From positions 84,561,350 to 84,625,349 of the forward strand of contig JBANSL010000006.1 of the NCBI GenBank assembly GCA_037127255.1: 64,000 bases of DNA, given 5' to 3'. Of this stretch, positions 22,375 to 38,671 are shown piece by piece (the first letter of the stretch is position 1; each line of letters starts with the position of its first letter). The notes under the pieces were generated by a model, which had not been told where the DNA came from, searched no databases, and saw only the letters and a list, made by a program, of their open reading frames with translations. The translations under genes and the position numbers were made by a program. Source of the stretch: Persicaria tinctoria. Lineage: Eukaryota; Streptophyta; Magnoliopsida; Caryophyllales; Polygonaceae.

Positions 22375-23230
22375 ACGCATTGAGGACGCTCTCTTTTGAG
22401 AGCTTGTGAAAACCCAGGCGTTGGTACTCCACCGCCATACCCCCACCGTCACCACCACTAAACACCTCCTCGGAGGTCGATAACTACCTCTTCGGAGGCC
22501 GGAAACTACCGTAGAAATACCACTTCTTCCCTCTCCTCTTCTTCTTGTGGGAGGCTGGGCTTGAGAATACCCTTGAGGAAAAACCCCAAATCAGTTTTCG
22601 ATCTGGGTTCAAATCTTTAGGTTACTTCCGACTTAACAACGGGATGTCGATCTCGCTCTCATCGTCCCCGTTGGTGCTCCTTTCTTCATCGGTTCACCGG
22701 ATTCAACCTCCGATTCCAAACTCGGATCTACCTGATCTCCGCTCAGTTCGGCTTCGCCGCCTTCCGTCATGTTCTTCCATACCCCCTTGAATCTTCTGCG
22801 ATTTAGGCCTCGGTTCCCATCTCGTCACCCTCCTCATGTAGTGGTGGTCCTGTCTTATGATTCGGGACCCTGGATCTCCTCTCTGTTACCCTAATCCAAT
22901 TCGAACAACTCGCCTCCGATTTTCAGATCTTCTGGCTCGGGTCGGCCTGAAACCCCTGGCGCGTCTCAGGCCACTTTCTTTGGGGCGGTGCGATGGCGGT
23001 TTGGTTGTAGCCTTGTCGCCCCGGTTGTCCTTCTCCGGGGGCGAGGCCTCTCGCCGCCGATTACCTGTTTGCATCTATAGAGGACGCGGTTAATCTGCGC
23101 GTCTTGGGTCTTTGGTTCTCAATGGGTTTGTGGTACCCGTTGCGGGCCCGTTTCTCTTGCTTTGGGCCCAAGTGTATCCCTTGGGCCCAAAGCAGCCCGA
23201 CTAATTATTAAGAAAAATAAAGAGGAAAAT

Positions 23231-23314
<84 letters not shown>

Positions 23315-23816
23315 GATTTTAAAATACCGCAAAGGTTTGATTAAATCCCGTAAGGGCCCCTTAAATCCCGAAAGGGTTTCTTGGTGTGGTTTACTAGGGT
23401 GGTTCTTGACTACATCTTCGGTTGTCCTTGGCGTTCCTCTTATGAGTTGGGGCTCTGGCGTCCGGTTGGGGTCGATGTGGTATGTATCAAGGCGACTCCG
23501 TAATACGGAAATTTCTTTAGAGCTTCGTCTTCACTGCCCACACAGACTCCTGATGTACCGCTGGCCAACGGTGTCACTGCTTGGTGGTGCTTGACGTCAA
23601 CTCTTAGTCTATGTTGTCCCCATCTTGTTTAGATTAGGTTCGCTTGTTCGATTGTATCTGTGTGCTTCCCACCGGTTGTATTGCACCTTTTTCATGTTGC
23701 TTATGTTGGATGTCTAGACGGTTCACCGTCTGCCGATTTTATCGACCTCTCGAGGTGCCGGGTCTGGCCGGTCCTTGAATTATTTCCCAATAAAAAAAAA
23801 AAGAAAAAAAAGAAAA
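22375..23816 (+). mobile_element. Poly-A retroposed element (1.44 kb), probably a non-autonomous LINE relative
   Basis: Flanked by the 17-base duplication gaattataccagtaatg (23817-23833; left copy 22358-22374, one mismatch) and ending in a 37-base A-rich tail, so it was inserted by target-primed reverse transcription. It has no long ORF; the 5' part is GC-rich. At 23343-23382 it carries tcccgtaagggcccc and tcccgaaaggg, near-identical to the motif repeated in ORF1 of the 7.3 kb LINE. It may therefore be an internally deleted derivative of that family. A TA microsatellite sits at 23235-23314. Confidence 0.75.
23235..23314. repeat. (TA)n microsatellite
   Basis: About 36 uninterrupted TA units, then a slightly degenerate end, inside the poly-A element. 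Confidence 0.97.
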
Positions 23817-23868
23817 GAATTATACCAGTAATGCATTTTCGTAGAGTATAGGATTCGAAGTTGTATGG
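23817..23868 (+). repeat. Duplicate of the bHLH 3' UTR segment, right piece
   Basis: Matches 21667-21719 and begins with the right target duplication of the preceding element. Confidence 0.85.
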
Positions 23869-24287
23869 ACATATTCCCCACCCTAATATATTCCTGTTGC
23901 TTATCTCGCATTGATATTGGAACTTCTCTTTGCTCAAATGCTTGTGGAATGAATAGACCCGGACAAACACGGGTGCGGGTCGGGTTAAGCCCGCTTAATG
24001 GGTTGGGAGTTGTGTCCAAACCTGTTCACAAATGCGGGTGCGGGTAGTCCACGAGTACCCGCAAACATAATCAATTTTTCTTATTAAAACTACATTAGGT
24101 GTAAATTTGTAATCAATTTTAATATATATATATATAACTACTGTTTTTATTGTTTTAAAATAAATGTTAATATTTATTACATATATTAGCTATTGTTTTA
24201 ATTGTAAATTTACTCCTTTTTTTTATATAGATGTATATATAGCCACTGTTTTTTAGTGTAAATTTGTAATCAATTTTAAATGAATGT
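23869..24287. other. Intergenic; gggtgcgggtcggg-type sequence then AT-rich
   Basis: At 23957-24065 a stretch rich in gcgggt and cccgc in both orientations resembles a degenerate hAT-like element. The remainder is AT-rich up to the Gypsy element, whose left target duplication aatgt is at 24283-24287. Confidence 0.4.
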
Positions 24288-24582
24288 TGATACAGGGTTA
24301 GCCGTAGGATGGCCCGATCTTCGACAATCAAGACTCAAAGACAAAAACGGAAGTAAAAGACTCAAGAACACAAACAATGACTCGATATCGACAAAGGACA
24401 AACAAAACGCAACAACTATGAACTCGAAATTAACAATAAGAAAGACCGATAGAAGGGTGATTCGAACTAAGGTAGAATGAGATAAAGACCTCAGGCCTCA
24501 TAAGAGGGTAGGAACCAAGTATCAACGACTACAAAGCCCGCCTCTACAACCTTACACAACCAAGCGGACAACTTGGAGGCAC

Positions 24583-27248
24583 TGTAACACCCCCTTTATG
24601 ATCCAAGGGAATGTCACAGCGCCAGTGATTACGCGGACTTTAATGTCTTTGTAACCACCTTAGGCTTATAGGGACATGCAACCATGCTCCCATAAACAAG
24701 ATGATAATATTAAATACATTAAATACATAAATACAATTAAATCGCGGAAGACTTTAAATGAAACAAATACTAAGTATACTACAATATCGTTGCAATTTGT
24801 CTCGATAGCAAATACAAGATAATATTTAAACGCTTGAATTAAAACAACGGTAAAATACTTAAAATATTTGAAGACGATTCCGACTCACATTTTCGACCTT
24901 TGACCTTGTAGTGCTTTATCTAAACCTGTGGAAACCAGCCATCCAAACAAAGGACGGTTAGTTCGCGAGAACTAGCAAGTGACGGCACGAAAGCAGAGAC
25001 AACTTTGGATTCAAGTGACCATGAAACGGTAAGAATTAAATCCAAATGAGATTTGAATATTTGAAGTGAATTGACTTATTTGTGACCCGACCCTCCTATG
25101 ACACGGATAATCCAAAAGGATTGAATAACAAAAGATGTATTAGGAATCATATTCCGATTAAGGATGGAATATGACATAGCTTGAAACGATTCATGATTAC
25201 TACCCATTACATTATCAATACGTTTTTATTATAATGTCTAAACTAAGTATTGGTTCAAAAGGTACTCGATGTGGCCCAAAATCGACCCAGAGGGCAGGAC
25301 TCTTCCGGAGAGTTTTAAACCGCGGGCTGAGACAGTCGATTAAGGGTTGATCTTGTGTCCCCCAATACCTAGTTCAAACCATGTTTGTTACTTGTACATT
25401 ATTCTTCACTCACTTACTCACATGATATGCATTTTACATCTTTTATCTTCTTTATCAAGTACTACCGGTCCCACTCTGTCTATAGTGGATAGCGACCTAC
25501 AACCATTGGTTGTGTAACACCTCGCATGGAAGTGTAGTTTCATGAAACCTTAAGACCGAGGAGTAACGGCCCCGACCTACACTTTACAACATCACTTTCA
25601 CTTTACTTCACACATTGTTATACCATTTCATATTGCTTTTCGTTGATTGATTGAGTACTTTACTTTACACTTCTTCACTTTACAATTTTAAATTTATGAT
25701 TCACATTGCTTTTGATTGGTTTGGATTCAATTTAGTTTCACTCGCAACAACCGATCCTCACATTATTACTAATTATTTACAACATTGATCACAACGAAAT
25801 AAACATAATGGATACATAAAAGAAACATATCCCTTTCTTAACCAACTAGCATGAAAGAACAAAATAATCATGCTTTAATAAAAAGGTGGGTATCTATGTC
25901 ATTATTATATAGAGACGTCGAATAATAACATTACCCATTTATACTTGCCAAATTCAAATTGACGGTTGAATAAATCACACAAAGCGGATGGATTGCAATT
26001 TATTTTAATTAATTTGGCAAGCATTCCAACGGAAAGAAACAACTATAGACACGAAAGACACAAGTGAGCAGAAAGGCTCGGAAGGTCACTTGCCTCGATG
26101 TGGAGTTGCAAGCGTTAACGGTTGGTCGGACTCGAATTCTTCGTATGAGCGTATGGGTTGATGAGTCTCTGCGATTTAACGGAGTTGGAAGCAATTTATG
26201 CCCACATAAAAATACGGGTTAGAATCTGGAATTTCAGAAAACTGAACAAGGGCATATTTTGCGAAAATCGGAATTATGGGAGGTTTTATGCGATTACCCT
26301 TCTCCAATGCTCAGCCCGACACAACACTCTTAACAGGTTTTTCCCGGCGACACTCCGGCGACTCTTCGGCGAGGCACTGGCGGCGGCACGGCTCACGGCG
26401 GCGCACAAGACTCATGGCAACGGACTCGTGGTGGTTGGGCGCTCCTCCGGGTGGCGGCTGGTGGCTCCGGCAGCGGTTGGAAGCGGCGGACGAGGGCGGC
26501 TCCGGCAAGTTTGAATTAAAAAGAGGGTTTTCGAATTCGGGATGTTTTTGTGAAACTTTTGTGAAGGGGATTGTCGATTAAGGTGTTTAGATAAATCACC
26601 CAATTTCAACAGTGATTCGCAGGAGTAGGGAACATTCTAGAAACAAAAACGATATGATTCGGGCGAGATTTGAGGGAGGTCGAAAATCACCCAATTTCAA
26701 CAGTGATTCGCAGGAGCTGGAGGTAGGGGAAGAAGCGGTTCAGTGAACCCGGTTCACACATTTTCTTTTCTTTTTTGATGGTTCGGTTCAAATAAACCCA
26801 AAAGAAAACTGGTTTAGCCTTTACTTATTTATAATATATACATATACCTATATTTATCCGAAAATTTTATTTATTAAAATTCTACACAGCTTAAATAATA
26901 AAATAATAAAATATTTAATTTAAATACATTTTATTTTATGCAACAATGGTTTCTTATCACCTTATATTACATATATATATTTTACGGAAATTAAAATAAG
27001 GTATAACGATAAATCTCTCTTTATTTGAATAAAAATATGCAAACTTGTTTTAGAATAATATGACTTAAAATAAATAACTTACTTATTAAATTTCACTTAA
27101 ACGAATAAAAATTAACCGGGTCAAAATAGTTACGAACTGTATATACATTTAATTTTCAAAAATCATTATTAAGTTCAAAATAAAGAACTTTTATTTAAAT
27201 ATATATTTTCTTAAAACGAAATGGCCAAAAATACTTTGGGGTATTTCA
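24583..27248 (+). mobile_element. Solo LTR (2.67 kb) nested in the Gypsy 3' LTR, TSD ggcac
   Basis: Starts TGTAACACCCCC and ends GTATTTCA, with ggcac duplicated at 24578-24582 and 27249-27253. The uninterrupted LTR at 30044-31044 confirms the junction. A long LTR starting TGTAACACCC is typical of Tekay/Del chromoviruses. No internal domain, no repeat of its own ends. The GC-rich frames near 26200-26580 are parts of the LTR, not genes. Confidence 0.9.
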
Positions 27249-27875
27249 GGCACAAGGAGGGGACTTGTGATTACCAGGATCACCAAGCTCTCACGAGGTT
27301 GATGAACTCAAAGCAAACCAAGCAAGATCAATTAACAATTTGCAATCGATGAGTCACGCTACGAATCGATCGACTTTCTCTCATTGTGTTTCACACAAGG
27401 AATTTCATTCATGAAAAGAGGCGTCTCCTTTCCAATGGAGGAATCAACCGTTCTAATATAGAAAACCCTAGGGCTGATTTTAATGAAAATAATAAATATA
27501 ATGGAAATTAAAATAAATCCCTAAATTACCTAAAATAAATTAAATAAAGAAGATTTCCAACAAAGATAGTTCCAACACTTGGAATAAATCCCGTCAAAAC
27601 CAGTGACAACTTAAAGAATGTGATTTTCGGCCAGACTTAAGTCGAATCTGGAAAAGCCTTCAACAACAAAGTTGTAGATCTCTTCGTCCTCGTTCCGACA
27701 AGATATGGCACGATCCAATCCGATTAATATTGAATCCGTACGACTCATTTTACTAAGACGTCAAAAAGCTGTCAAACTGATGAACGAATCTAAAAACGAA
27801 CGACCATCAAGCTTGCACCTTTGGACCTTCTCCCATGGGGGAGCCTTCTTCTTCCTCTTGAGGATGACATCATTC

Positions 27876-28841
27876 TCACGAGCTCGAATCATAAGTCCAT
27901 CCCCAATTATAGATGTGTCCGAACTCCGAAGGTGTCTTGGATGGTCCCGCATCATTCCCCCTTTCTTGAAAATGATTCGACCTCGAATCCAAGGTCGCAT
28001 AAGATTCCGCAAATGCATCCACACGAGCTTCTGGATCGAATACCTCATGCCCATGGAAACTCCTCTCAAGACCGATTGATGTAGGGATTGACCACTCCTT
28101 GATGGTTTTGATCTCAGCTTCGTCAACTTGTAGGCCAATAGAGCTCTCTATAAAATCAAGAAAAGAAACTTGATTAGTGAACAACTCATAGTTCATATCA
28201 TCTTCAAAATGTTCTAACTCAATATGCACTATAGGTTGTGCATTTATCTCTATGTTTCCATCAATGACTAGCAAGTTTTCATCCTTTTTCAAGGCTGGAT
28301 TTCCAATTAATTCAAGGCTAGTAATATTAGAACAATCTTCACCATCAATGATCATATTAGAAACATTTCCGTTTTCTAAGCATTTAGTATGACACAAATC
28401 TTCTCTTTGATTATCATCACAATGCATAGGTTGAACACTTAAAACTTTATTAACAATCAAACAATCATCATGCTCATATTCAATGCAATAATCTTTAGAG
28501 GCAAGTAAACTAAGATCTTGATCATTATTAACATGCTCATAATTTTCACCACTAGAATTTTCAAATCCATTTTTGCCTAGGTGATTATTCATGAAAGTCT
28601 TCTTATTCGGTCAATCCTTCATAACATGTCCTCTACCTTGACATATAAAGCAAGGAATGTACATAGGTTTAAGAGTAGAAGAGTTAGGATTAATCCCTTT
28701 AGGGCCAGTAGATGTCCCAGAAGAATGTCGTGCCTCTACCGCCGTCAATCATTCATTTATCTGTACCAATTTCTCATTCATGGCTTCCAACTGTTGGATC
28801 ATCTCAGCTCCAGTAATCATGTTGTTTCCCTGGTTAGACAT
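27876..28841 (-). pseudogene. Fused gag remnant-pol tail frame of the deleted Gypsy element
   Basis: One frame of 322 codons from ATG 28841-28839 to 27876 with two internal stops. It holds a gag start (MSNQGNNMITGAEMIQQLE), a zinc knuckle near 28645 (CFICQGRGHVMKD, with the fourth zinc ligand replaced by a TGA stop), then a 3' part ending like a Gypsy reverse transcriptase thumb (DEAEIKTIKEW, RSFHG) joined to a pol C-terminal tail (DSRSNHFQE). The last 26 codons and the stop lie inside the LTR. Most of gag and pol are deleted. Domain names from family knowledge. Confidence 0.75.
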
Positions 28842-30028
28842 GTCCAATAAAGACAAACAAAGAACTATGTGACAGTTAGTAAAAATATAGACAAACTCAC
28901 AAGTGTTTCCCTCACACTCTTCTCTCTAATTGGTATGACAAGCTTGTTGGGGCAATCCGTCTTGGGCAAATCAACACTCAAGCAAGAACTTAACAATGCA
29001 AGGCAAGAGATCAACATAATGAACAAGAAACAAGCAACCGAAAATAACCAACAGTGGCAAAGTATCGACTCGATACTAGGGGGTATCGACTCGGTATGTG
29101 TGGTAACTCGATACAGACCCAAGGTGCACTCGACACTTGCAAAAAGGGCACACGATCAGCACCAGAAACACTCGACACAGCAAAATAACAAAAGAAAAGA
29201 AAGGAAAGAAAAGAAAACCTGGACTTTTACCTCTTTTTTTTGATTCAAACCCTTAGTAAGGACGTTGTAGGTTCAAGGTAGGGCTTTAGAAAAAAGATTT
29301 GTGCTTGGGAGGTATGTGTTTAAGGCTTTTTCGAGTAGGGCTATGAAATTTCACCAAAATGGGTCCTTGAAGCTTCTTGCACTAGACTCGACAATCCCCC
29401 TTTTTTTTAAGCTACTTTTGCCCCTAGTGAATTTTATCCTCCTAGGTCAAAGCTTGAATGTATTTTATTTTTTTTGACAATTTCGGACTGTTTTTTTTTT
29501 TTGACAATTAAGGACTCTAAAAAATATATGCTAAGGTGAAAGAAATAAAAATATGTAGCCCTAAGGAAATATATATAGGTGGAACTTTGGCTAAATTTGG
29601 TAAATAAACTTATCTATGCCTTTATAATCTATGATAGATATAATTGCTTAAATCTACCAACTTTAGAATTTAAATAAGGCAAATAAAATTAGATAGAACA
29701 AAGATAGACTAAGGTAGCCAAAGATAGAACAACACAAACTAGGGTTAGGAAACCTCTTGTTTTTGGCTTGGAGGCTGCCGACTAGGAGTTCCACTTCAAA
29801 CAAATGTATCGGATGCACTAAGATATTAATCGGCTCCAATGGATGTTGTGGGACACGGTAGTATGTGTTTAGGCTAATTGCAACCACAATCATCACAAAC
29901 AAACAAAGGTTAATGCAATCAAATTAAAAAAATTCAAGAAGTAAAAACCAAGAACAAAGAAAGACTCTATTTTTGTAGGGTTTTGTGTTTAAGAATGAAA
30001 AGAACAACTTTTGATGTCGGAAACCAAA

Positions 30029-30040
30029 GCTCTGATGCCA
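30029..30040 (-). other. Primer binding site of the Gypsy element
   Basis: Minus strand TGGCATCAGAGC, three bases inside the 5' LTR; differs by one base from the common plant initiator-tRNA-Met site TGGTATCAGAGC. Confidence 0.8.
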
Positions 30041-31049
30041 ATTTGATACGAGGTTAGCCATAAGATGGCCTGATCTTCGACAATCAAGACTCAAAGACAA
30101 GAACGGAAGCAAAAGACTCAAGAACACCAAACAATGACTCGATATCGACAAAGGACAAACAAAACGCAACAACTATGAACTCGAAATTAACAATAAGAAA
30201 GACCGATAGAAGGGTGATTCGAACTAAGGTAGAACGAGATAAAGACCCCAAACCTCCTAAGATGGTAGGAACCAAGTATCAACGACTACAAAGCCCGCCT
30301 CTACAACCTTACACAACCAAGCGGACAACTTGGAGGCACAAGGAGGGGACTTGTGATTACTAGGATCACCAAGCTCTCGCGAGGTTGATGAACTCAAAGC
30401 AAACCAAGCAAGATCAATTACCAATTTGCAATCGATGAGCCACGCTACGAATCGATCGACTTTCTCTCATTGTGTTTCACACAAAAGGAATTTCATTCAT
30501 GAAAAGAGGCGTCTCCTTTACAATGGAGGAATCAACCGTTCTAATATAGAAAACCCTAGGGCTGATTTTAATGAAAGTAATAAATATAATGGAAATTAAA
30601 ATAAATCCCTAAATTACCTAAAATAACTTAAATAAACAAGATCTCTAAAAATAGCAACAAAGATAGTTCCAACACTTAGAATAAATCCCGTCTAAAACAG
30701 TGACAACTCAAATAATGTGATTTTCGGCCAGACTCTAGGTCGAATCTGGAAAAACCTTCAATAGCAAAGTTGTAGATCTCTTCGTTCTCGTTCCGAAAAG
30801 ATATGACACGATCCAATCCGATTAATATTGAATCCGTACAACTCATTTTACTGAGACGTCAAAAAGCTGTCAAACTGTTGAACGAATCTAAAAACGAACG
30901 ACCATCAAGCTTGCACCTTTAGACCTTCTCCCATGGGGAGCCTTCTTCTTCCTCTTGAGAATGACATCATTCTCACGAGCTCGAATCATAGGTCCATCCC
31001 CAATTATAGATGTGTCCGAAGGTGTTTTTGATGGTCCCGCATCAAATGT

Positions 31050-31169
31050 TAATATGAATATATATACATATATGTAGCTTATTTATTAGATATATATAGC
31101 TACTGTTTTTATTATTTAAATGAATGTTAATATTATTTATTAAACACACATATATTTATTAGATATATA
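31050..31169. other. AT-rich spacer
   Basis: Tat/ata-rich sequence with no feature other than the left target duplication of the next element (31170-31186). Confidence 0.5.
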
Positions 31170-31186
31170 TATATAGCTACTGTTAG

Positions 31187-31826
31187 CACTCTGAGCCGGC
31201 CTTTCTTTACGGCTCAGAGTGCTGGCCAGTCACTAAAGCTCAGGAACAGAAGTTGTCAGTGGCAGAGATGAGAATGTTGCGTTGGATGTGCGGGCTTACG
31301 AGACTTGACAGAATCAGGAATGCCGACATTAGAAGGAAAGTTGGAGTGGTGAATATCGTTGACAAACTGCGAGAAGTCAGATTGCGTTGGTTCGGACATG
31401 TGCAAAGAAGACCTAGATCGGCCCCGGTTCGGAGGTGCGAGATTCTGGATCTTGGAGCTTTTCGTAGGGGGAGAGGCAGACCAAAGAAGAGTTGGATGGG
31501 GACTATCCGTCAGGACCTCAATTTACTGCAGCTTTCAGAGGATATGGCATTGGACAGAGACAACTGGAGGAGACGCATACGGGTGGCAGACGTTTAGTGC
31601 GGGGGAGTGGTGTTGTGTGTGCTTGTCTTGCTTTTGCTTTGTTTCTCTTTTGTTTGCTTGCTCCGTGACTAGATTTGTGTTCATGCTTTACTAGGGTTCT
31701 TGTTATATTTCGTTCTGGGTCTTTCGGAAACACTCTCTCGGGCTTCCCGGGGTAAGAGTGCGTACATCCCGACCCCCCAGACCCTGCTTAATTGCGGGAT
31801 ACACTGGGACGTTGTTGTTGTTGTTG
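31187..31826 (+). mobile_element. 5'-truncated RTE-type LINE, 17 bp TSD, (TTG)n tail
   Basis: The plus strand encodes [16 protein letters not shown], then [28 protein letters not shown] and GRGRPKKSW, the well-known C-terminal end of plant RTE elements, up to the stop at 31595-31597. The 3' UTR ends in (TTG)n at 31812-31826. Target duplication tatatagctactgttag at 31170-31186 and 31827-31843. The first 12 bases are inverted relative to 31210-31221. Confidence 0.93.
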
Positions 31827-31843
31827 TATATAGCTACTGTTAG

Positions 31844-32442
31844 GATAAATTTTTACCAGCTCAACCAACAATGATCCCAGTCTAATAATCCTTTGAATTG
31901 GTAAATAAAGAGCAGCCATTTCGGGGTTCGAACCGGGGACCTATAACTATTATCCACGAGTCCTTTCCGGTGAGCTATTCCGGAATGGTTCCAAGTCTAA
32001 TAATCCTGCCAAAATACAATTTACAGAAAGTAATGTGCACCCTCATTTGTTATTTCACTTCTTTCCTTTATTCCATATGGTGGTAGACAAATTTGTGCAG
32101 TTTCTTATCACAAATGTGAGGTACAAGTGACTCAAAAACACCCCCTTCAGGCCTTCAGCCTCCCCGATGATGTACATAACAGTAACTAAGTTTTGAAATG
32201 CCATTCTTAAAAAGAAAACACTAGGTTGCCACCAGCGTTGAAAAGAAAAACACTTCCTATGCTATGGTGATCTATTCACAAAACTTCATGTAACTTTGTC
32301 ACCTGAAATGTGCAATTCACAAGTGGAAACCAACACAAACGAGCTTCATCTTCGGGTAACTTTGGAGCTTCTAGAAGTACCACGCCCTTTCTACTCATTT
32401 GCTATCCTTGAATCCTTACCAAAATTCTCCCTTGCAGACATT
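31844..32442 (-). other. 3' flank and likely 3' UTR of the CDPK gene
   Basis: Holds a SINE at 31893-31993. An AATAAA-like signal for the minus strand (tttatt) lies near 32056, which would give a 3' UTR of about 390 bases. Inferred. Confidence 0.4.
31893..31993 (-). mobile_element. Small tRNA-derived SINE with 14 bp TSD
   Basis: The minus strand shows a Pol III A box (TAGCTCACCGG) and, at normal distance, a B box (GGTTCGAACCC). The target duplication agtctaataatcct is at 31879-31892 and 31994-32007. About 101 bases with no obvious poly-A tail. It lies 450 bases downstream of the kinase stop codon. Confidence 0.8.
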
Positions 32443-36502
<4,060 letters not shown>

Positions 36503-36945
36503 GACGGCGGGAATTGAAGGAGATTACGCAACTGGATATCCGTAAGCTCCTTGAACGATTGATGGGTTGCTCCGAGGAGGGAAACAAAATTGGTGATCTG
36601 AATAAGGATTGGCATAAATTTAATAACAACAAGGGGTTTGGTTGAATGGAATTTGGGAACAAAGAGATGATGGATGTGTTTGAGAAGCCAGAAGGAAAGG
36701 TTGGAGGAAGAAGAGGGGAAGGAGGGTGATGGGTCAAATTGGAAGACTTTTCGAATTGGATTTTTTTGGAATTTGGAAGTTGCTTTGTTTTTTCTTTTTC
36801 TTTTTCCCATTAATTCCCCAAATTTTTATTTTTCAAAATACAGTTTGCCAATTTTCACGGGGTTAGTTTTTGTTTTGACAGGTTTTACAGTTGGCCTTTG
36901 CTAGGTAGGTATTCGTAGTATGGAAAACCCTTAATAAGGCGACAA
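36503..36945 (-). promoter_or_regulatory. 5' UTR and proximal promoter of the CDPK gene
   Basis: On the minus strand a strongly CT-rich tract (36695-36735) precedes the start codon, as in many plant 5' leaders. Only about 440 bases separate the start codon from the tail of the LINE at 36946. No clear TATA box identified. Confidence 0.45.
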
Positions 36946-38671
36946 TTTTTTTTTTAGTAGGTAAAAATTCGGTTGGAAAAACCTAACCGATAACATTCTG
37001 ACGGATCAGATCATTCAGATCTGTATAAGATGACAGGACCGCCTCATTAACAAGGCGGCTAAGGTGTGCAACCTTATCGGCCGACTTGCTACCCTCGCGG
37101 GCACATGCGAAAAAACCACATTTTGAAAATCCGTAATTTGTCTCTTAATATGTCCCATAAGTAGTTCAATTTTCCAAGGGAAAGGACTATCATATTTTAG
37201 ATTGTCTATAATGATTTGAGAGTCGCCTTCAATGACAATGTTTGCATGTACTAATTGCCTGGCAGCGACAATTCCTTCATGAAGGGCCATAGTTTCAGCC
37301 AGTAACGGGGAAAGACGTCCCAATTGATTTGCCCCCATCGTAATCACCTTTCCTTCCCAATCTCTAACTATGAAACCCGCAATCGCTTGACCCGACCCGT
37401 CTGTTGCACCATCAAAATTCATTTTGAGGACTCCAGGATCCGGTTTACGCCATTTAACATTCTTCCTGCTAAGTTTCCAATTCTGTTTTGGTCTATGGCT
37501 TGAGGATGACAGAGTCCCCATCTCCTCATCCAGAACAACCTTTTCCCATTGATCTTTAATCTTATTAAGAAATTGCTGAATTTCCCAATGAGAAGGCTTA
37601 TTCATTCTTCCAAATGAAACTTGGTTTCTATAATACCATGTCGTCCACCACTTTATCGCCATTTCTTTCTTTTCTTCTTTATTCAGATAGTTTTCAATTT
37701 TGCCAATGATTGCTCTCCCACACCATCTGGGGCCACTTCTTTGGTTGGGTAAATTGTATAGTTTATTCACATTTAAATTGGAGTTTCTGACAAAAGGGCA
37801 TTCTATAAACATGTGTTGTTCATCTTCTACAGAGATATCACAGAAAACGCATTGATTTGGGATCGAAATCCCTCGCTTACTTAGTCTTTCTTTCGTGGGT
37901 AGGCCATTCTGAGCTATTTTCCATAAGAAGTTTTTTTTTTGGGCATCGTATCCACCTTCCACACCCAACAATTCGGATCATCAACAAACGAGTCTTGATT
38001 AGAGATTAGTTTCACTTGTAGTCGAGAACCAACCTGGCTTATCTGGCCACCAATAGAGCCTATCGAGCATAGGTTTTGACGGGAGCGAAGTTTCCATGAA
38101 TGTTAGGACCATGTTTTGGTCAATTACAGCGGAGAGTTTATCTCTATCCCAGCGACCATTATTAATAAATTCACTAACTGTTAGTCTATTATCTCGGTTC
38201 GGGGAACTGCCATACTTTTGATCTAGCAGTGCATTGGTAATCCATCTGTCAGACCAAAATTTGATTGATTCCCCATCGCCTATAGACCATACCAACCCAG
38301 TCTTAAACTTTTCTATTCAAGAAGAGGCGTTTCTCCATTGCTAGGATGAATTTTTGACTTGCTGGTAGTTTAGGATGTCGGAGTTATTGAGGTACTTATG
38401 TTTTATAATTTGTACCCAAATATTCTCTAGTTCTGCAAGTGTTTTCCATAATAACTTCATTTGAAGGGCTTCATTCATAGTTTGGGACGTTTCTTATTCC
38501 TAGACCATCTGAACACTTAGGCTTGCAAATTCTATCCCAACAAATAAGAGGTTTATACTGGAGATCCTTGTTCTAAAAGAAGGATCGGTTGATCTGATCC
38601 AAATTTTTGTGAATCGAGATGGATAGCATGAAGCTTTGCATTGCAAATAGGGGCTTTGCTGACAAATTAGA
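36946..38671 (-). mobile_element. LINE (L1 type), 3' part; split by the Gypsy stack
   Basis: Minus strand with an A-rich tail (T run 36946-36955) and a 3' UTR similar to that of the 7.3 kb LINE. 37971-37015 encodes the zf-RVT region (CVFCDISVEDEQHMFIECPF) and RNase H (NFDGATDGSG, AETMAL, IEGDSQ) with frame breaks. 38295-37999 and 38671-38300 hold the upstream region, down from LSAKPLFAMQSFML. The reverse transcriptase sequence continues at 56777, proving that one LINE was split by the 18.1 kb Gypsy stack. Confidence 0.9.

Larger units (their letters stand above)
24288..31044 (-). mobile_element. Deleted Ty3/Gypsy LTR retrotransposon with TSD aatgt
   Basis: LTRs: 5' LTR 30044-31044 (1001 bp) and 3' LTR 24288-24582 plus 27254-27954 (996 bp, split by a solo LTR). 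On the minus strand they run TGATGC...TATCA. The TSD aatgt is at 24283-24287 and 31045-31049. A primer site reading TGGCATCAGAGC (initiator-Met type, one change) lies next to the 5' LTR and a purine tract (aaagggggaa) next to the 3' LTR, fixing minus orientation. The 2.1 kb interior has lost nearly all of pol. Confidence 0.93.

Noticed and set aside
23950..24065. Possible second hAT element with gcgggt motifs
   Set aside because: No terminal repeats or 8-base duplication could be found.
26158..26581. GC-rich overlapping frames
   Set aside because: Inside the 2.67 kb solo LTR; no domain and open on both strands because of base composition.
31253..31597. Arg-rich 114-residue protein as a small host gene
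   Set aside because: It is the well-known C-terminal end of RTE reverse transcriptase, with TSD and (TTG)n tail.
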